The translations under genes and the position numbers were made by a program. The notes beneath the pieces were generated by a model. It did no database searches, was not told the DNA's origin, and saw only the letters and a list, made by a program, of their open reading frames with translations. A stretch of 15,192 bases of DNA from Caryophanales bacterium UBA6769 (GTDB lineage: Bacteria > Bacillota > Bacilli > Bacillales > UBA6769), in contig DKGN01000068.1 in NCBI GenBank assembly GCA_002453275.1, forward strand, positions 1-15,192. Reading direction: 5' to 3'. Shown piece by piece: positions 13,697 through 15,192 of this stretch (positions are counted from its first letter, which is position 1; the number at the start of each line of letters is the position of its first letter).

Positions 13697-15192
13697 TCAC
13701 CTCTTTTTCGTCTTATTCAAAGCGCGTTCATGAATGTCATACAAAACATTCATCGCCTCAAGGGGCGTCATATTTAATAGATTTAAGGATGCAAGCTGCT
13801 GAAGCAATTTTTCTTTTTCTTCGTTCATTTTGCTTTCAACTTTTTCATGGGCTGGAAAAAGTGACAGCTGTTCATTTTGTTTATCATCGCTTTTATCCTC
13901 TGTGCTGAATTGTTCCAGGTCGTCCAAAATTGTTTTTGCTCTTTTGATAACGGGATGGGGTAAGTCAGCTAATTGGGCTACATGAATTCCATAGCTTTTA
14001 TCTGCAAACCCTTCATGAACTTTGTGGAGAAAGACGACTCGTCCCTCTTGTTCAATTGCTCTAACATGGATGTTTTTTAATTTTGGTAACGTCTCCTCTA
14101 AGATCGTCAATTCATGATAATGGGTGGAGAATAACGTTTTAGCCCCAATTTCATGGTGAATATATTCAATGATCGCTTGTGCTAACGCCATGCCATCATA
14201 CGTTGACGTTCCTCGTCCAATTTCATCAAGTAAAATTAAACTCTGTTCGGTTGCATTTTCAACCGCGTACCGAGTTTCCAGCATTTCAACCATAAAGGTA
14301 CTTTGTCCACTGACTAAGTCATCAGCTGCACCAATTCTCGTGAAAATTTGATCGAAAATTGGTAAATCCGCTTTTGTAGCTGGAACAAAGCAACCAATTT
14401 GAGCCATAATGACGGTTAATGCTAGCTGTCTCATGTACGTGCTTTTACCTGACATGTTAGGACCTGTTATGAGGAGAATTTGCCTGTCTTTATCCATCTT
14501 GATGTCGTTTTCAACAAATTGAGCTTCGGTCAAAACTTTCTCTACAACTGGATGACGTCCATCTATAATTTCCACATAACCAGTTTCGTTAAATTTCGGC
14601 TTAACATAATGGGCGTCATTGCTTATCGTTGCAAAGCTTTGGATAACATCTATTTCACTTATTAATTTTGCCACGGTTTGCAATTCGGGAATCTGTTGCT
14701 TTACCTCGTCACGTAATTGAATAAACAATGAGTATTCTAAATCAGCAAGAACGTCATCAGCGTGTAATATTTTTATTTCCATCTCTTTTAGTTCTGGAGT
14801 GACAAACCGTTCAGCATTTGTCAACGTTTGTTTCCTTTCATAGCGACCTTCAGGTAAGAGATGTAAATTCGGCTTTGTCACTTCGATAAAATAACCAAAG
14901 ACTCGATTAAAGCCTATTTTTAAAGAGCGTATTCCTGTTGCTTTTTTTTCTTTTTGTTCTAATTCTTTTATCCAGGCCCGTCCATTAACGCTAATCGCTC
15001 TATATTCATCTAACTCTTCGTTAAACCCTTCTCGAATCATCCCACCTTCTCGAATTGAAATCGGCGGGTCCTCAATTAAGGCAACGTTTAATTTCTCTTT
15101 TAACTCATGTAATGTAGGCATTTTTTTACAAAACTGCGTAAAAGCTGCGTTATGTAATTGTGCACAAACCGCCGTAATTTTTGGCACTTCTT
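13697..15192 (-). CDS. mutS: DNA mismatch repair protein MutS (5' end outside the window)
   Basis: Mismatch-recognition ATPase. Only the C-terminal part, about 498 residues, is in the window; the frame stays open to the edge, so the mismatch-binding and connector domains lie beyond it. Visible are the end of the lever region, the clamp (about genomic 14980-14650), and the ATPase domain with Walker A GPNMSGKS (near 14464-14441), GQSTFMVEM, Walker B LLDEIGRGTST (near 14230-14200) and FSTHYHEL. In the linker after the ATPase, QLSLF (near 13870-13855) is a canonical beta-clamp-binding motif. The end, NMTPLEAMNVLYDIHE, is the tetramerisation element. The stop codon lies five bases before mutL. Confidence 0.97.
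   Translation of the reverse strand, partial: EVPKITAVCAQLHNAAFTQFCKKMPTLHELKEKLNVALIEDPPISIREGGMIREGFNEELDEYRAISVNGRAWIKELEQKEKKATGIRSLKIGFNRVFGYFIEVTKPNLHLLPEGRYERKQTLTNAERFVTPELKEMEIKILHADDVLADLEYSLFIQLRDEVKQQIPELQTVAKLISEIDVIQSFATISNDAHYVKPKFNETGYVEIIDGRHPVVEKVLTEAQFVENDIKMDKDRQILLITGPNMSGKSTYMRQLALTVIMAQIGCFVPATKADLPIFDQIFTRIGAADDLVSGQSTFMVEMLETRYAVENATEQSLILLDEIGRGTSTYDGMALAQAIIEYIHHEIGAKTLFSTHYHELTILEETLPKLKNIHVRAIEQEGRVVFLHKVHEGFADKSYGIHVAQLADLPHPVIKRAKTILDDLEQFSTEDKSDDKQNEQLSLFPAHEKVESKMNEEKEKLLQQLASLNLLNMTPLEAMNVLYDIHERALNKTKKR

Noticed and set aside
13186..13908. 240-codon open frame on the plus strand opposite mutL and the end of mutS
   Set aside because: It is the antisense shadow of two certain genes, has no ribosome binding site that I could see and resembles no protein family.
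1..15192. Mobile elements, prophage, defence systems, CRISPR arrays
   Set aside because: I looked for transposases, integrases, repeated spacers and long terminal inverted repeats and saw none; the S24 regulator alone is not evidence for a prophage.

Overview
The window looks like chromosomal DNA of a low-GC, endospore-forming member of the Bacillales (Bacillaceae-like). The evidence is the set of recognisable orthologues (mutS, mutL, miaA, hfq, spoVK, hflX, ynbB, lexA, ynzC, tkt, sirA, yneF) in an order resembling the Bacillus subtilis mutSL and lexA-tkt regions, two sporulation-linked genes (spoVK, sirA), strong AGGAGG-type ribosome binding sites, and hairpin-plus-T-run terminators after nearly every transcription unit. 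I cannot name the species. Two gene sets found beside these genes in B. subtilis are absent: the yneA/yneB genes between lexA and ynzC, and glnR-glnA after ynbB. Nothing resembling an insertion sequence, prophage, CRISPR array or tRNA/rRNA gene is visible.

Layout from right to left, since most genes are on the minus strand. An operon mutS (5' end outside the window)-mutL-miaA-hfq occupies 15192 to 10665 and ends at a strong terminator overlapping the hfq stop codon. A second operon, spoVK-hflX-ynbB (10559 to 7051), ends at a terminator at 7001-7035. A single metallophosphoesterase gene (6897 to 6052) follows with its own terminator. Two plus-strand genes then lie head to tail: lexA (4401-5012, with promoter, SOS box and terminator) and a HTH-S24 regulator (5172-5846, with its own promoter and two matching palindromes). 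Divergent from lexA, ynzC and tkt (4228 to 1941) end at a terminator at 1886-1919. sirA (1756 to 1316) has its own promoter with Spo0A-box-like sites, yneF (1097 to 882) has a terminator, and a VanY-type carboxypeptidase lipoprotein gene (824 to 30) ends at a palindrome at the window edge.

Functionally the window covers mismatch repair (MutS, MutL), tRNA modification (MiaA), RNA chaperoning (Hfq), ribosome rescue (HflX), the SOS response (LexA), sporulation (SpoVK, SirA), the pentose phosphate pathway (Tkt) and cell-wall trimming (VanY-type). Most of it is ordinary core genome. The item most worth a second look is the HTH-S24 gene beside lexA. Its protein keeps the serine of the LexA self-cleavage site, but the cleavage bond is Pro-Asp instead of Ala-Gly and the catalytic lysine is Arg, so it is predicted to be a repressor that cannot self-cleave. 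Its promoter region carries two copies of TGTRTT-N6-AAYACA, a plausible operator.
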